Shown here piece after piece: positions 1-8,829 of a stretch of DNA of 64,000 bases. The position numbers were made by a program, and so were the translations under genes. Position 1 is the stretch's first letter, and every line of letters begins with the position of its first letter. The notes under the pieces are model-generated. The model did not search any database. It saw only the letters and a program-made list of their open reading frames with translations, and had not been told where the DNA came from. Source of the stretch: Vallitalea guaymasensis (GTDB lineage: Bacteria > Bacillota > Clostridia > Lachnospirales > Vallitaleaceae); the NCBI RefSeq assembly GCF_018141425.1, contig NZ_CP058561.1, forward strand, positions 1,488,001 through 1,552,000, in the 5' to 3' direction.

Positions 1-667
1 ATTCTTTATAATACCTATTCAATTTCCTAAGATTATAACTCCATAAAAATATAACAAAAGGAATAAAAATTATAAATAGATTACTGCTTTTTGACATTAA
101 GATATAGTCATATAATCCATGCAATAATACTGGAATCCACAAAGATAATCTTAGATAGTATTTTCTTTGTCTTTCACTCTCACCAAACTTAGCCAATGAT
201 AGATAATATCCCATGGTTATGGCAAACAGCATATGGGCAGGAACTGAAAAAATAGCTCTCTGCAAACCTATCGTAGATACATTAGAATATCTAAAAACTA
301 CATAAAGTACATTTTCTACAGTAGCGAATCCCAGCGATGCAAAAACTGCATAAACAATACCATCAAGTTTTTCATTGAAAGCTCTATGATTATATGCAAA
401 ACTCTTTACTACCACTCTTTTAACAAATTCTTCAGTAAAACCAGCAACTATAAAAGCTACATAGGCAATCCCTAATAATCCAGTAAATATATTGAAATAT
501 GCTAATATCCTTTCTATAAGTATAGCAGGTAAAATGCTTATACCACCAAAAATAAATATCTTAATCAATAGATGCAATGGTTCTTTATCGTATCTATCCG
601 TCAAATATATTCCTAATGCTAGTGCAATACCTGGTGTAATAGCTACAACATACAAATCAATATCCAT
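1..667 (-). CDS. PrsW-family intramembrane metalloprotease (C-terminus cut by window edge)
   Basis: I translated this open frame directly; it has no stop before the left edge, so about 222 residues of the N-terminal part are visible. It begins MDIDLYVVAITPGIALALGI and has several membrane helices. The PrsW/CPBP-like metal-site motifs are present: an EEFVKR motif near residue 80, ENVLY near 118, a PAHMLFA motif near 143 and LLHGLYDY near 182. Family members are polytopic membrane metalloproteases; PrsW itself cleaves the anti-sigma factor RsiW. The start at 667 is set by an upstream GGAGGA. The substrate here is unknown, and no anti-sigma gene lies next to it; the nearest is at 30.5 kb. Confidence 0.8.
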   Translation of the reverse strand, partial: MDIDLYVVAITPGIALALGIYLTDRYDKEPLHLLIKIFIFGGISILPAILIERILAYFNIFTGLLGIAYVAFIVAGFTEEFVKRVVVKSFAYNHRAFNEKLDGIVYAVFASLGFATVENVLYVVFRYSNVSTIGLQRAIFSVPAHMLFAITMGYYLSLAKFGESERQRKYYLRLSLWIPVLLHGLYDYILMSKSSNLFIIFIPFVIFLWSYNLRKLNRYYKE

Positions 668-897
668 GTTATTCCTCCGTTATCAATAAAACTTTTATAT
701 CCTGTAAAAAACAATTCATATTCATTATTATTAATCCAAACTTAATCTTATATTAATCTTATTGTGTTATATTATAAAATGTAATATAATAAAACACAAT
801 ATAATATAAATTATATATATTAATATGTACAACTTATCTGTTTCATATTAATAATATTATTTATTACTTCAAATACTAAAAATATTAGAAGGGATGT

Positions 898-1383
898 ATG
901 ACTATGGATAAAAGAATTTATCGCTCAAGAGATAACCAAATGATTTGTGGTGTTTGCTCAGGTATAGCAAAATATTTTAATATAGACCCAACTATTGTTA
1001 GAATTCTATTTCTTATAACACTTTTTACGTGGGGTTCTGGTGTATTGATATACATAATCTGTTCAATTGTCATTCCAGTCGAACCTATAGAATATGCTCA
1101 TAACACTTACGATAGTAACACTCATGATAGTAACACTTATTATGATAGTAATTCTTATGATAATAATACTACGTATAATAGTAATACTTATGACCATAAC
1201 ACTCCGGAAAAAAGAAATAATCTCTCCAATAGCAATGGTAGAACAATTCTTGGAATAATATTAGTTATTATTGGTGGTATATCAATATTAGAAAAAATAT
1301 TTGACTGGTTTAGTTTTGACTTAGTATGGCCAATCGCAATTATTGGAGTTGGATTCCTGATCCTTACAAAAGATAGAAATTGA
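898..1383 (+). CDS. PspC-domain membrane protein
   Basis: The first ~60 residues form a PspC domain: a basic start (RIYRSRDNQMICGVCSGIA), then a membrane segment (ILFLITLFTWGSGVLIYII). A hydrophilic linker at about residues 65-100 is built from imperfect repeats of Asn-Thr-Tyr-Asp-Ser-Asn. Two more hydrophobic segments follow (ILGIILVIIGGISIL and LVWPIAIIGVGFLIL), like the LiaI/LiaF-type membrane region often attached to PspC. Such proteins act in envelope stress sensing. The gene stands alone, followed by a hairpin at 1387-1435. The RBS AGAAGGG is close to the ATG at 898 and better spaced for the ATG at 904, so the true start may be 904. Confidence 0.85.
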   Translation: MTMDKRIYRSRDNQMICGVCSGIAKYFNIDPTIVRILFLITLFTWGSGVLIYIICSIVIPVEPIEYAHNTYDSNTHDSNTYYDSNSYDNNTTYNSNTYDHNTPEKRNNLSNSNGRTILGIILVIIGGISILEKIFDWFSFDLVWPIAIIGVGFLILTKDRN

Positions 1384-1386
1384 TAC

Positions 1387-1435
1387 ATGGGGCTATTTGA
1401 TATTAACGTAACAACGTTTTATCAAACAGCCCCAT
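1387..1435. terminator. Hairpin terminator after the PspC gene
   Basis: Arms ATGGGGCTATTTGAT and ATCAAACAGCCCCAT pair with one bulge, directly after the stop codon. The T-run is poor on both strands, so it may work as a weak or bidirectional terminator. Confidence 0.55.
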
Positions 1436-1478
1436 TAATATTGTTAATCATATATTTAATGACATCATAGTACTAAAT

Positions 1479-1516
1479 AAAAGATTAGCAATAAGTTATT
1501 TATCACTAATCTTTTT
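1479..1516 (-). terminator. Terminator after glutamine synthetase
   Basis: AAAAGATTAG pairs with CTAATCTTTT, with U-rich tails on both strands. It lies just past the glnA stop codon and probably also faces the PspC gene. Confidence 0.6.
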
Positions 1517-1521
1517 CATAC

Positions 1522-2952
1522 CTATAAATCAAAATACATTTCAAACTCGATTGGATTAGGCATAATATTTACTTTTGATGCATCACATCTAATACGTTTC
1601 AACTGGTCTCTGATAATACCTTCTGTGAATACCCCACCTTTTAATAAGAATTCATAGTCTTTTTCCAGTTCATCTGCTGCTTCTTCAAGAGATTTTGGTA
1701 ATCCTTTTATCTTAGCTTTTTCTTCTTCTGGAAGGTTAAAGATGTTAATGTCGTATGGACCATAACCTTCTTCAGTAGGATCAATCTTATTCATTATTCC
1801 ATCCAGCATTGCCATCATTAGAGCTGAGTAAGCTATGTATGGATTACATGTCGCATCTGATGGTCTGAATTCAAAACGCTTAGCATCAGGTTTTTTAGCA
1901 TATCCTGGTATTCTAATAACAGAACTTCTATTAGCAGTAGCAAAACAAATACTAACAGGTGCCTCATATCCAGGTACAAGTCGTTTGTATGAGTTAGTAC
2001 TTGGATTGGTGAATGCCATTAGCGCTGGTGAATGTTTTAGTATTCCACCTATTGCATATAATGCTGTATCACTTAAACCAGAATATCCATTTTCATCATA
2101 GAAAATAGGTTTGGAGTCTTTGAACAATTGAAAATGAACGTGCATACCATTTCCTGCTTCACCAAATATTGGCTTAGGCATAAAAGTTACTGTTTTACCA
2201 TTTCTGATTGCTTCATTTTTCAATACATATTTAGTTAACATAGTTCGGTCAGCCATTTCCAGCAAACCACTAAAGCTCAATTCTATTTCTAATTGACCAG
2301 GTCCACCTACTTCTGTATGATGATATTTCACTGGTACACCTAATTCTTCAAGAGTCAATACCATCTTATTTCTAAGATTGTAGCTAACGTCATTAGGAAT
2401 ATCCACGTGGTAACCATTATGATGACCAACTTTGAATCCTAGATTTTTAGTGCCTTTATTCCCCATATTCCAATCTGCTTGTTCAGAATCCAGATAAACT
2501 TCCATATGGTTAGGAGTGGTTTTATATGATATATGGTCTAGAATATAAAATTCAAATTCAGGTCCATATAAAGTCTTGTCTGCAATACCTGTTTCTGTCA
2601 TATATTTTTCTGTTTTTTCGGCAACATATCTTGGATCTCCTTCAAACCTTTCTATCTTATCTCCTATGGAATAGATGTTACCTATCATGGTTAATGCAGG
2701 TACTTCATTAAAAGGATCTACAAATGCACTGCTTAAATCTGGAATAAATACCATATCCGATTTTTCAACTGTTAGAAAACCATAGCTTGAGCCATCAAAA
2801 CCAATACCATCTTCAAGAGTTTTTTTAGTAAATCTTGTTGTTGGAATGGTTAGATGATGCCATTTTCCTGCTAAATCAATAACTTTAAAGTCGATTACTT
2901 TAATATCATTTTCTCTGCAATAATTTTTTAGTTCGTTTAAATTTTTAAACAT
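1522..2952 (-). CDS. glnA: Glutamine synthetase, type I
   Basis: It makes glutamine from glutamate, ammonia and ATP in the cytosol. The 476-residue length fits GSI. Visible family signatures are DGSSYGF (~55), the metal-site segment GPEFEFYI (~133), GGPGQLEIELSF (~220), NGMHVHFQ (~258) and the substrate loop RFEFRPSDATCNPYIA (~350). The longer open frame begins 13 codons upstream, but an AGGGGGA sits just before the ATG at 2952, which I take as the start. The gene is monocistronic: a terminator follows and a non-coding stretch precedes it. I saw no clear GlnR/TnrA box; a small palindrome (ATGTT-N5-AACAT, near 3007-3021) lies upstream. Confidence 0.95.
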   Translation of the reverse strand: MFKNLNELKNYCRENDIKVIDFKVIDLAGKWHHLTIPTTRFTKKTLEDGIGFDGSSYGFLTVEKSDMVFIPDLSSAFVDPFNEVPALTMIGNIYSIGDKIERFEGDPRYVAEKTEKYMTETGIADKTLYGPEFEFYILDHISYKTTPNHMEVYLDSEQADWNMGNKGTKNLGFKVGHHNGYHVDIPNDVSYNLRNKMVLTLEELGVPVKYHHTEVGGPGQLEIELSFSGLLEMADRTMLTKYVLKNEAIRNGKTVTFMPKPIFGEAGNGMHVHFQLFKDSKPIFYDENGYSGLSDTALYAIGGILKHSPALMAFTNPSTNSYKRLVPGYEAPVSICFATANRSSVIRIPGYAKKPDAKRFEFRPSDATCNPYIAYSALMMAMLDGIMNKIDPTEEGYGPYDINIFNLPEEEKAKIKGLPKSLEEAADELEKDYEFLLKGGVFTEGIIRDQLKRIRCDASKVNIMPNPIEFEMYFDL

Positions 2953-3301
2953 ATAGCATCCCCCTAAATCAATAAGTTTTGGTAACTGCATTTTAAATCA
3001 TATTATATGTTATTACAACATTAAATAGTTTATATAATTATTAATTCAAATATTCCTAATTTAATTAATTTTTTAGTGGGAAAACTTTATTATAATGTAA
3101 CTTAATTACAAGTCAGTCAGAAAAGGCACAATAAGTAAAATCTTATCATTAAGCAAAACCGAAAGTATTGTAAAAGTTATTGTTGTTGGTGATTTAAATG
3201 AATAAAATACTTTCTACTTTTTTTGCAATATAAGAATGGAGCCATTTAAGGCTCCATATTGGAATATTATTAAATATAGTAGTTATATTAAATTTTACTT
3301 A
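2953..3301. other. Intergenic region upstream of glnA with possible plus-strand small transcript
   Basis: The stretch is AT-rich. It holds the glnA promoter region, a plus-strand TATAAT at 3091-3096 with no good -35 box, and a plus-strand hairpin (GAAAGTATT at 3161-3169 with AATACTTTC at 3206-3214) followed by a T-tract at 3215-3224. Together these could mark a small RNA of about 120 nt divergent from glnA, but no conserved structure was recognised. Confidence 0.35.
3236..3257 (-). terminator. Terminator of the small secreted-protein gene
   Basis: ATGGAGCC and GGCTCCAT pair around a six-base loop. On the minus strand it lies 45 bases past the stop codon of the gene at 3302-3681 and is followed by TCTTAT. 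Confidence 0.6.
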
Positions 3302-3681
3302 TTAAACATCAATTTCTACATCTAGATTTTTGTAGTTACCGTCGTACCAAACTTGTCCCCAACCTTTACCTTTAATAAATCTGTGTTCAGCATCAGTTTC
3401 TACAGTTACTTCTTCTTCATCAGTATCTTTTTTAAGATCAGAGTCTTCTTTTTTAGACCCACCATTTTTCCTAGTACCTTTAATTGCTACTCTTATTTTA
3501 TCCATTTCTTGACTACATGTTACATTAGCAGTACAAGTAGTCTCATCACAAGTCACTTTAAGTACACAAGTTCCACCTCCCAATTCCACACTTGTAGAAT
3601 CTTCAGCCGCAAAAGCACTAACACTGGAAAGCATTAATGTTGCAGATACAGCTGTAATTGTCAATATTTTTTTATTTTCAT
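3302..3681 (-). CDS. Small secreted protein, N-terminal frameshift in an A7 run
   Basis: The body is about 100 residues of mature protein with four Cys near the front (GTCVLKVTCDETTCTANVTC), a Lys/Glu/Asp-rich middle, and no family that I recognise. An intact start (AGGAGAGAACAG then ATG at 3681) reads MKIKKY and then stops. One extra A in the run of seven A's gives MKIKKILTITAVSATLMLSS and onward, a textbook signal peptide ending in SAFA-A. As the sequence stands, translation could begin only at a TTG at 3664, inside the signal peptide and with a poorly placed RBS. The gene is therefore broken, phase-variable, rescued by slippage, or affected by a homopolymer sequencing error. A terminator follows. 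Confidence 0.7.
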
Positions 3682-4370
3682 CTTCTGTTCTCTCCTTTTT
3701 TTAATTTTCTGATATAATAATAACACATTATAATAATTATATATACATATAATTATATTTATTTTAGATTGTTGAATTATATTTTTACTATATTTTCTTT
3801 ATTAATTATTTTGTTTATATTTGTTTATTAAAGTAAGTTTACCATTATATATTTTAATATACCATTATAACAAATCCAATTTCTATATCTTCATATTTTC
3901 CATATGGTTATCTTTTTAATTTCCTTTCAACTTTACCTTTAAAGAGTTCATATAGTAAAAAGAATATGAACTGGTTAGAAAATAAGGTTTTGCCTATATA
4001 TAAAATAGCCATCACCATCTATGATTGTTAGATGGCGATGGCTTATACTCATTCTCATCGTATTCTTATTTTTGCTTATGAAATTTTTAAAATTTCCTTA
4101 TGGCATACTGTTAAGGATTATTCTTTATCATTTTTTCTCCATTTATTTAAGATTACTAGTGTTCACGCTAAGGAGTAAACAACTTCTCATTTTACTGGTG
4201 CTACCCTTAAAAATAATAAATAATCTAAAGTTCTTAAAATTTTTTATTTTATGTAGTGTTAATGTCGTGTTGGATAATGTTATGATATATCCAAGCCAAA
4301 CAAATGGCTGTATTATATAAAATCGCGATTTATATATATATAATATTAAATTAAGAAAGAAGGAAAAAAT
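3682..4370. other. AT-rich intergenic stretch with two hairpins
   Basis: I see no convincing gene. A 99-codon plus-strand frame at 4021-4320 begins inside a hairpin, has no RBS and is Leu/Ile/Phe-rich, as random AT-rich DNA would give. A palindrome at 3944-3972 (AGTTCATAT/ATATGAACT) resembles the one at 8011-8040. A hairpin at about 4008-4043 (AGCCATCACCATCTA / TAGATGGCGATGGCT) could be a terminator or leader structure ahead of the M23 gene. Confidence 0.5.
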
Positions 4371-5018
4371 ATGTCAAACTTAAGATGGGCTTTAAGAGAC
4401 GCTGATACATATTCTACGTCTCAAGCCACTGAAAAAATAGGTAGTATTGATGCAACCGAAGAAGTTGAATATCTTAATCAAAAAGTAAATGGATATGCGT
4501 ATATTGAATATAGTACTATCCACGGCAGAAAGAAAGCTTGGGTTTATGCTAACAATCTTACGGCTACTAAACCACCTAGAGAAATAGGGATTATGCCAGT
4601 AGGTACAAAATTCAGATCTCCAACGGATTTCCCAAATTATCAAAGTGGTGGTTTTCATGGGGGGACAGATATTGCTAGCAATGAAGGTGCAGCAGAAGGA
4701 GATCCAATAAAAGCATCATTTGCTGGAAAAGTAGTAGACGTTGTGACAAGTGTAAAAGGAGTCGATCATTCTAAGGGTTTCGGTAACTATGTAAAAATTA
4801 AATCATTAATTAATGGAAAAAATTATTACACTTATTATTGTCATATGCTTTATGGTTCTGTAAAGGTATCTAAAGGAAACACTGTATCTAAGGAGCAAGT
4901 AATAGGCAAAATGGGGAATACAGGACACAGTTATGGTGCTCATTTGCATCTGGAATATAGAGTAATGCCTTATAGCCCACGTGCCTCACACGTTGTGGAT
5001 CCAAGGAAATTTTATTAA
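4371..5018 (+). CDS. M23-family metallopeptidase
   Basis: Residues ~105-210 form a peptidase M23 (lysostaphin-like) domain with its zinc ligands visible: FHGGTDIAS (His, Asp) and AHLHLEYR (HxH). These enzymes cut peptide cross-links in peptidoglycan. The first ~65 residues look like an SH3-type domain (WALRDADTYST, then VNGYAYIEYSTIHGRKKAWV). There is no signal peptide: the protein starts MSNLRWALRD right after AGAAAGAAGGAAAAAAT. It must leave by lysis or a holin-like route, or it is a phage-derived remnant or lacks its export sequence. At 215 aa it is compact for the family. Downstream lay a terminator now split by an IS. Confidence 0.85.
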   Translation: MSNLRWALRDADTYSTSQATEKIGSIDATEEVEYLNQKVNGYAYIEYSTIHGRKKAWVYANNLTATKPPREIGIMPVGTKFRSPTDFPNYQSGGFHGGTDIASNEGAAEGDPIKASFAGKVVDVVTSVKGVDHSKGFGNYVKIKSLINGKNYYTYYCHMLYGSVKVSKGNTVSKEQVIGKMGNTGHSYGAHLHLEYRVMPYSPRASHVVDPRKFY

Positions 5019-5093
5019 TAGTTAGCGATGGAATAATAAATTAATGGTATAATCGATTAAGCATAGGTATAAGAAAAGAGGCTCCGTTAAAAG

Positions 5094-6704
5094 CAATGTC
5101 ATTTAGTTAAGGCATTGTATTTAAAAAGAATCAGTACCCAAAAAGTATCTAAGAGCCAAAGTGGTTCTTTAGGTGCTTTTTTTGCATGACAAAAAAACAG
5201 ATTGTCATCTGCCAAAAAATAGTATATTATTTTTATATTAAGCAACTCTGTACAAAAAACTTATTGAGCTTTGGACTTTGACTTTGCGAGGGTCGCTTCG
5301 TTCCAATCTAATAGGTAGAATATATTTTTGTATGAGTTTGCTAACATCAGGTGGCTTCTTATCCTTTAAGATTTTGAAAAAATATCTGCATATATGAATT
5401 GCCATTGTGTAATTTACTTGATATAAATGTTTTGTGTCTTTTTGGGTTATAATTACATTTGTTGTAATCAACTCACAAAAGTTATACATTATCATGCGTG
5501 CAAATATTTCTTGGATGATATAAGCCACCTTTTTAGCATGAAAGTTAGTAAGTCCAATGGCATATTTTAGTTCTCTAAAAGACGTTTCTATCCCCCAACG
5601 TAAATGATATAGCTCCTTCAATTTTTTGGGTGGAAACTGTTCTTTGCTAAGATTGGTAATTAAGCATTCATAACTGTCTTCAGCCAATTTTACCCTCACT
5701 ATTCTCAATGTCATAGGATAAAACTTTTTGGTATGTAAGTCTAAGTAGTCAAAAGTTGAGTTATTTGGAAGAAATTTATAAGTATTTTTATTCTCTTTCA
5801 CCTGTCTTGTTTGTTTTCTTGTTAGAATTGTACTGATGGTTATATCGAATTCGCCTTCTTCTGGAATCTTAAAACCTGAAACAATGCCGCTACTATTTTT
5901 ATCTTTAACTCTGATTAAGTAATTCCAACCTTTTTTCTCAGCATGTGCAAAAATATTGTAACTTTCATAACCTCTATCAGCCATGATAATTGTTTTGTCA
6001 TTAATATTTGAGCGATCTATCATAGTTGCCATAGCACGGTATTCATTTTCCTTTCTGGCTGGTTGTATTAAAGCATCTGTATATCGCCTTTCAAGGATAT
6101 TATAGAATGCATTTAAATGGAGTTGGTTAAACCCTTTACCGAATGATTTTGAGTGAAAGTAGGTATCTATATCACTTGGATTTCTAGAAATGTTAATATC
6201 TGATCCATCACATGCAATGAGATTGTATCCTTCATATTTCTTAGTGCCTAAATAAAGAGCGTTAAATTCATGAAAAAGGAATTCAAAAGCAGCAGGCATT
6301 ATCTTTTTTCGCTGTTGATTAAAGGCAGAAACCGTAGCTGTATCTGTGGAAAAATTAAAGTATTCAAGCATTTCTTTGGATAGAGAGCCACCTTCCATAG
6401 TAAGCATCATATGAATCATAGTCTCAAAATTTAATTTTCTATTTCTTGTAAAATCTGTATTTGAATTTTTACAAAATAGAAAAGAAACATTTGATATATC
6501 ATGAATCAGCTTAATTAAAGTATCTTTAACGTCTGTAGCAAAGTTATTCATAGCGAAACCTCCTTAAAATCATATATTTAAGGGGCTTCGCCACATTTTT
6601 TTAGTAATTTGTCAAGGGTTTTATAAAATTTTACAGAAAAAAAGAGAGCCTTATACTATTTCAAGTATAAAACTCTCCTTAAATTCCTTAACTAAATGAC
6701 ATTG
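5094..6704 (-). mobile_element. IS4-family insertion sequence, intact, 1611 bp
   Basis: The ends are 19-bp perfect inverted repeats (CAATGTCATTTAGTTAAGG), and a 10-bp direct target duplication CCGTTAAAAG flanks them at 5084-5093 and 6705-6714. One full-length transposase fills the element. The intact repeats, target duplication and ORF point to recent transposition. It sits in the loop of a terminator hairpin and is related to the element at 59157-60812. Confidence 0.95.
5238..6551 (-). CDS. IS4-family DDE transposase
   Basis: 437 residues. The DDE catalytic positions are visible: Asp in IACDGSDIN (~114), Asp in IIMADRGYE (~193) and Glu within YHLRWGIETSFRELK (~327), which matches the IS4-family Y-(2)-R-(3)-E-(6)-K signature exactly. 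The start at 6551 follows AAGGAGGTTTCGCT. It is clearly homologous to, but diverged from, the transposase at 59314-60642. It has no frameshift and looks functional. Confidence 0.95.
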   Translation of the reverse strand: MNNFATDVKDTLIKLIHDISNVSFLFCKNSNTDFTRNRKLNFETMIHMMLTMEGGSLSKEMLEYFNFSTDTATVSAFNQQRKKIMPAAFEFLFHEFNALYLGTKKYEGYNLIACDGSDINISRNPSDIDTYFHSKSFGKGFNQLHLNAFYNILERRYTDALIQPARKENEYRAMATMIDRSNINDKTIIMADRGYESYNIFAHAEKKGWNYLIRVKDKNSSGIVSGFKIPEEGEFDITISTILTRKQTRQVKENKNTYKFLPNNSTFDYLDLHTKKFYPMTLRIVRVKLAEDSYECLITNLSKEQFPPKKLKELYHLRWGIETSFRELKYAIGLTNFHAKKVAYIIQEIFARMIMYNFCELITTNVIITQKDTKHLYQVNYTMAIHICRYFFKILKDKKPPDVSKLIQKYILPIRLERSDPRKVKVQSSISFLYRVA

Positions 6705-6737
6705 CCGTTAAAAGGCCTCTTTTTTTTAAAAATATAA

Positions 6738-7622
6738 TTAATCATTTTTCTTTATAAGAGCACCAGCTAAAAACTTATACTCTCCATCTGCAAGTTCTAT
6801 TATAAAAGTGCCATCATAAAGGGTAGCAGGCAATTCTTCGTCGGGTTCTTCATTTAATGTAAATGTAATGTGTGCTATTTCATCCTGAAAGACCACCTCA
6901 TCGATTTCTTGGGATGAATAAAGCCCCCCAACGAATGGAGTATAGGTATAGGTGTCGCTGTTTGCATCATATTCTTCTATTATTGAGTGATCTATTATGG
7001 TATTAAATTTACTTAATATATAGTCATCAATAATTTTTGCTGGAACTGTAATACTAGATGTCTCTTCATTGAAGTAGGAATAAAGCTCTGGTCTTATAGA
7101 AGTAAAAGAGGAGCCAGCTATATAGGTATCATTAACAATAGGAAGTTTAGTAAAGTAAGATGCATCTACTTTTTTCTCTAAAATCAGCTTATTCATTTTT
7201 TCTATAGGCAGAATGTATTTATGTGATTCTCTATCATAATACGGCGCTATAAGTTCTTTTCCTCTAAAGGGTTGTAGAGGGTATGTACCTCCAGTTATAA
7301 TGTAATTAAATGCTTTTTTAAAATTAATATAATCATCTTGTGTAAAAGAAAAATCATTACTAAAAGTTAGTAGATAATTAGAGATTATCATCTCTAAAAT
7401 AGCATCATTTAGCTCAGGTATATTGTCTTTTATTATAGGATATGCTGAGTCTGATTTTTGATCTATACTTGGGTTCTTTAAATTGTCTGATGTTTTTTCT
7501 GTACTTGTATTAATTGAATCGTCTAATAGTTCATCTTCGTTATATTCATCTTGTTTTTGAGTATTTTTCATACAACCCGAAAGACATAAGACAATTAATA
7601 ATGGTAAAAGTAATTTTTTCAT
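6738..7622 (-). CDS. Lipoprotein of unknown function
   Basis: The start MKKLLLPLLIVLCLSGCMKN is a type II signal peptide with lipobox LSGC, so the mature protein should be lipid-anchored on the outer face of the membrane. A Ser/Asp/Asn-rich stretch (~20-60) follows, then a ~230-residue domain ending in FIIELADGEYKFLAGALIKK that I do not recognise. The gene stands alone, converging on the M23 gene, and shared the terminator now occupied by the IS. Confidence 0.8.
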   Translation of the reverse strand: MKKLLLPLLIVLCLSGCMKNTQKQDEYNEDELLDDSINTSTEKTSDNLKNPSIDQKSDSAYPIIKDNIPELNDAILEMIISNYLLTFSNDFSFTQDDYINFKKAFNYIITGGTYPLQPFRGKELIAPYYDRESHKYILPIEKMNKLILEKKVDASYFTKLPIVNDTYIAGSSFTSIRPELYSYFNEETSSITVPAKIIDDYILSKFNTIIDHSIIEEYDANSDTYTYTPFVGGLYSSQEIDEVVFQDEIAHITFTLNEEPDEELPATLYDGTFIIELADGEYKFLAGALIKKND

Positions 7623-8270
7623 AAATTAGTCCCTCCAAATAAATCTTTTTATATTTTCATTTCAGAAAATACATTTTCTTCTCATAATAGTAACACATTT
7701 TTTCAAATAAATATATTAGATAATAGAAAAGGTATCACCAGCATTTTAACAAAACTTAATCTAAGACAATATAAGATAGCATCACAAAATTGCTTAACGT
7801 TAAAAATTAGCATTTTGCTGACACTAACCTATTTTCATTTTTATGTAATTTGATATAAATATATCCCTAATGCTAAATTGTATTCTTAAACATGATATAC
7901 TCGCCTTTTTGCATTGTTATTATCTCTAATAAAAATCATATCAAATTAATTTTATAACTTCAACCTTAATTTAATTTTATTTTAAAAATATAATTATATG
8001 CAACTTAAGTGAGTTCATATAGTCAAAACTATATGAACTCGCAAAAAAACGCTACAACATTGATATAATCTAGTTTTTTATATGTTACTTTATTACCCTA
8101 TACTTCAAAAATGAATATTTTTGTAACATTTAAAACGGTCAGCACGACCTTTTTCACGAGTGAGTCCATTATTTTATAGCTAAAGATGCATCTTAACATA
8201 AACGTATTTGTGAGTCTACCAAATAAAAAAAGCCACTGAACTAATCCAGTGACCTGCATACCTATATATA
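7623..8270. other. Intergenic stretch between the lipoprotein gene and the end of the BMC operon
   Basis: No gene is seen. It contains a perfect 13-bp palindrome at 8011-8040 (GAGTTCATATAGT-caaa-ACTATATGAACTC), a small GGTC-N5-GACC hairpin near 8134-8150, and the operon terminator at 8224-8253. The rest is AT-rich and presumably holds the lipoprotein promoter. Confidence 0.5.
8224..8253 (-). terminator. Terminator of the BMC operon
   Basis: On the minus strand GTCACTG and CAGTGGC form a stem around GATTAGTT, followed by TTTTTTT. It lies 18 bases past the stop codon of the last BMC gene. Confidence 0.85.
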
Positions 8271-8819
8271 TTATTTAATGATAGCATCCCATATCATAGG
8301 ATCAGGGCTTGCTATTATAGAATGACTAATCAATTTGTCTTTTTCAGTTACATATCTTATTGCAGCTTTTGAAGATGCTTCAACAGCAGCTACTTCACCT
8401 GCAAATAATACCAATGCTTTTCCGCCAAGTTCTCTTGCCATCTTTATCTTCAATATGTAACACCTTGCTGTCTTAGCAATAATATCGGCAGCTTCAATAA
8501 GGCATGGCACATTAGAAGTTTCTATAATACCCATTGCTTCATCTTTATTGATTTCGTATTTACCATCAAATGAATTAAAAATACTCTCATGAGGATTACC
8601 TAATATAAAATAATCTGTCACAAGTTCTTCATACTCTTTACTCTTGTCAATAGCCGCATTCACTGCACTTAATTTACCACGTATAATTACCATATACTTT
8701 CCGGGACATGCTATCAACGACTTAACAATACTAACATTTGCAGCTTTTACCATCAAATCCGTTACAGTTATACCCATGGCGATATTCTTAAATTCAACCA
8801 TACCTAGAGCATAATCCAT
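8271..8819 (-). CDS. pduT: BMC-T shell protein, PduT-like (tandem BMC domains, Fe-S cysteine)
   Basis: Two BMC domains lie in tandem (about 1-90 and 95-182), forming pseudohexameric trimers in the compartment shell. The first domain has IACPGKYMVII, matching the PduT segment whose Cys binds a [4Fe-4S] cluster at the trimer axis, so an electron-transfer pore is likely. The second ends in SIIASPDPMIWDAI, the usual BMC-T tail. I place the start at the ATG at 8819 after GAGGTGG rather than the GTG nine bases upstream. It is the last gene of the operon. No PduS-like flavoprotein, the usual electron partner, is in the locus. Confidence 0.9.
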   Translation of the reverse strand: MDYALGMVEFKNIAMGITVTDLMVKAANVSIVKSLIACPGKYMVIIRGKLSAVNAAIDKSKEYEELVTDYFILGNPHESIFNSFDGKYEINKDEAMGIIETSNVPCLIEAADIIAKTARCYILKIKMARELGGKALVLFAGEVAAVEASSKAAIRYVTEKDKLISHSIIASPDPMIWDAIIK

Positions 8820-8829
8820 TATTACCACC

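Larger units (their letters stand above)
5074..6723. terminator. Former bidirectional terminator split by the IS
   Basis: If the IS and one copy of the target duplication are removed, AAAAGAGGC (5075-5083) faces GCCTCTTTT across an 11-base loop, followed by a T-tract. This would have ended both the M23 gene and the converging lipoprotein gene. The insertion point is in the loop. Confidence 0.7.

Noticed and set aside
1090-1205. Repeat in the PspC gene as a CRISPR-like or phase-variable repeat
   Set aside because: Short, imperfect in-frame triplet-multiple repeats that encode an Asn/Thr/Tyr/Asp linker; no spacers.
4170-4215. T-box-like text (AAGGGTAGCACC on the minus strand)
   Set aside because: It departs from the T-box core at key bases, and no aminoacyl or amino-acid gene follows.
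4021-4320. 99-codon plus-strand frame, very hydrophobic
   Set aside because: No RBS, starts inside a hairpin, composition as expected from AT-rich non-coding DNA.
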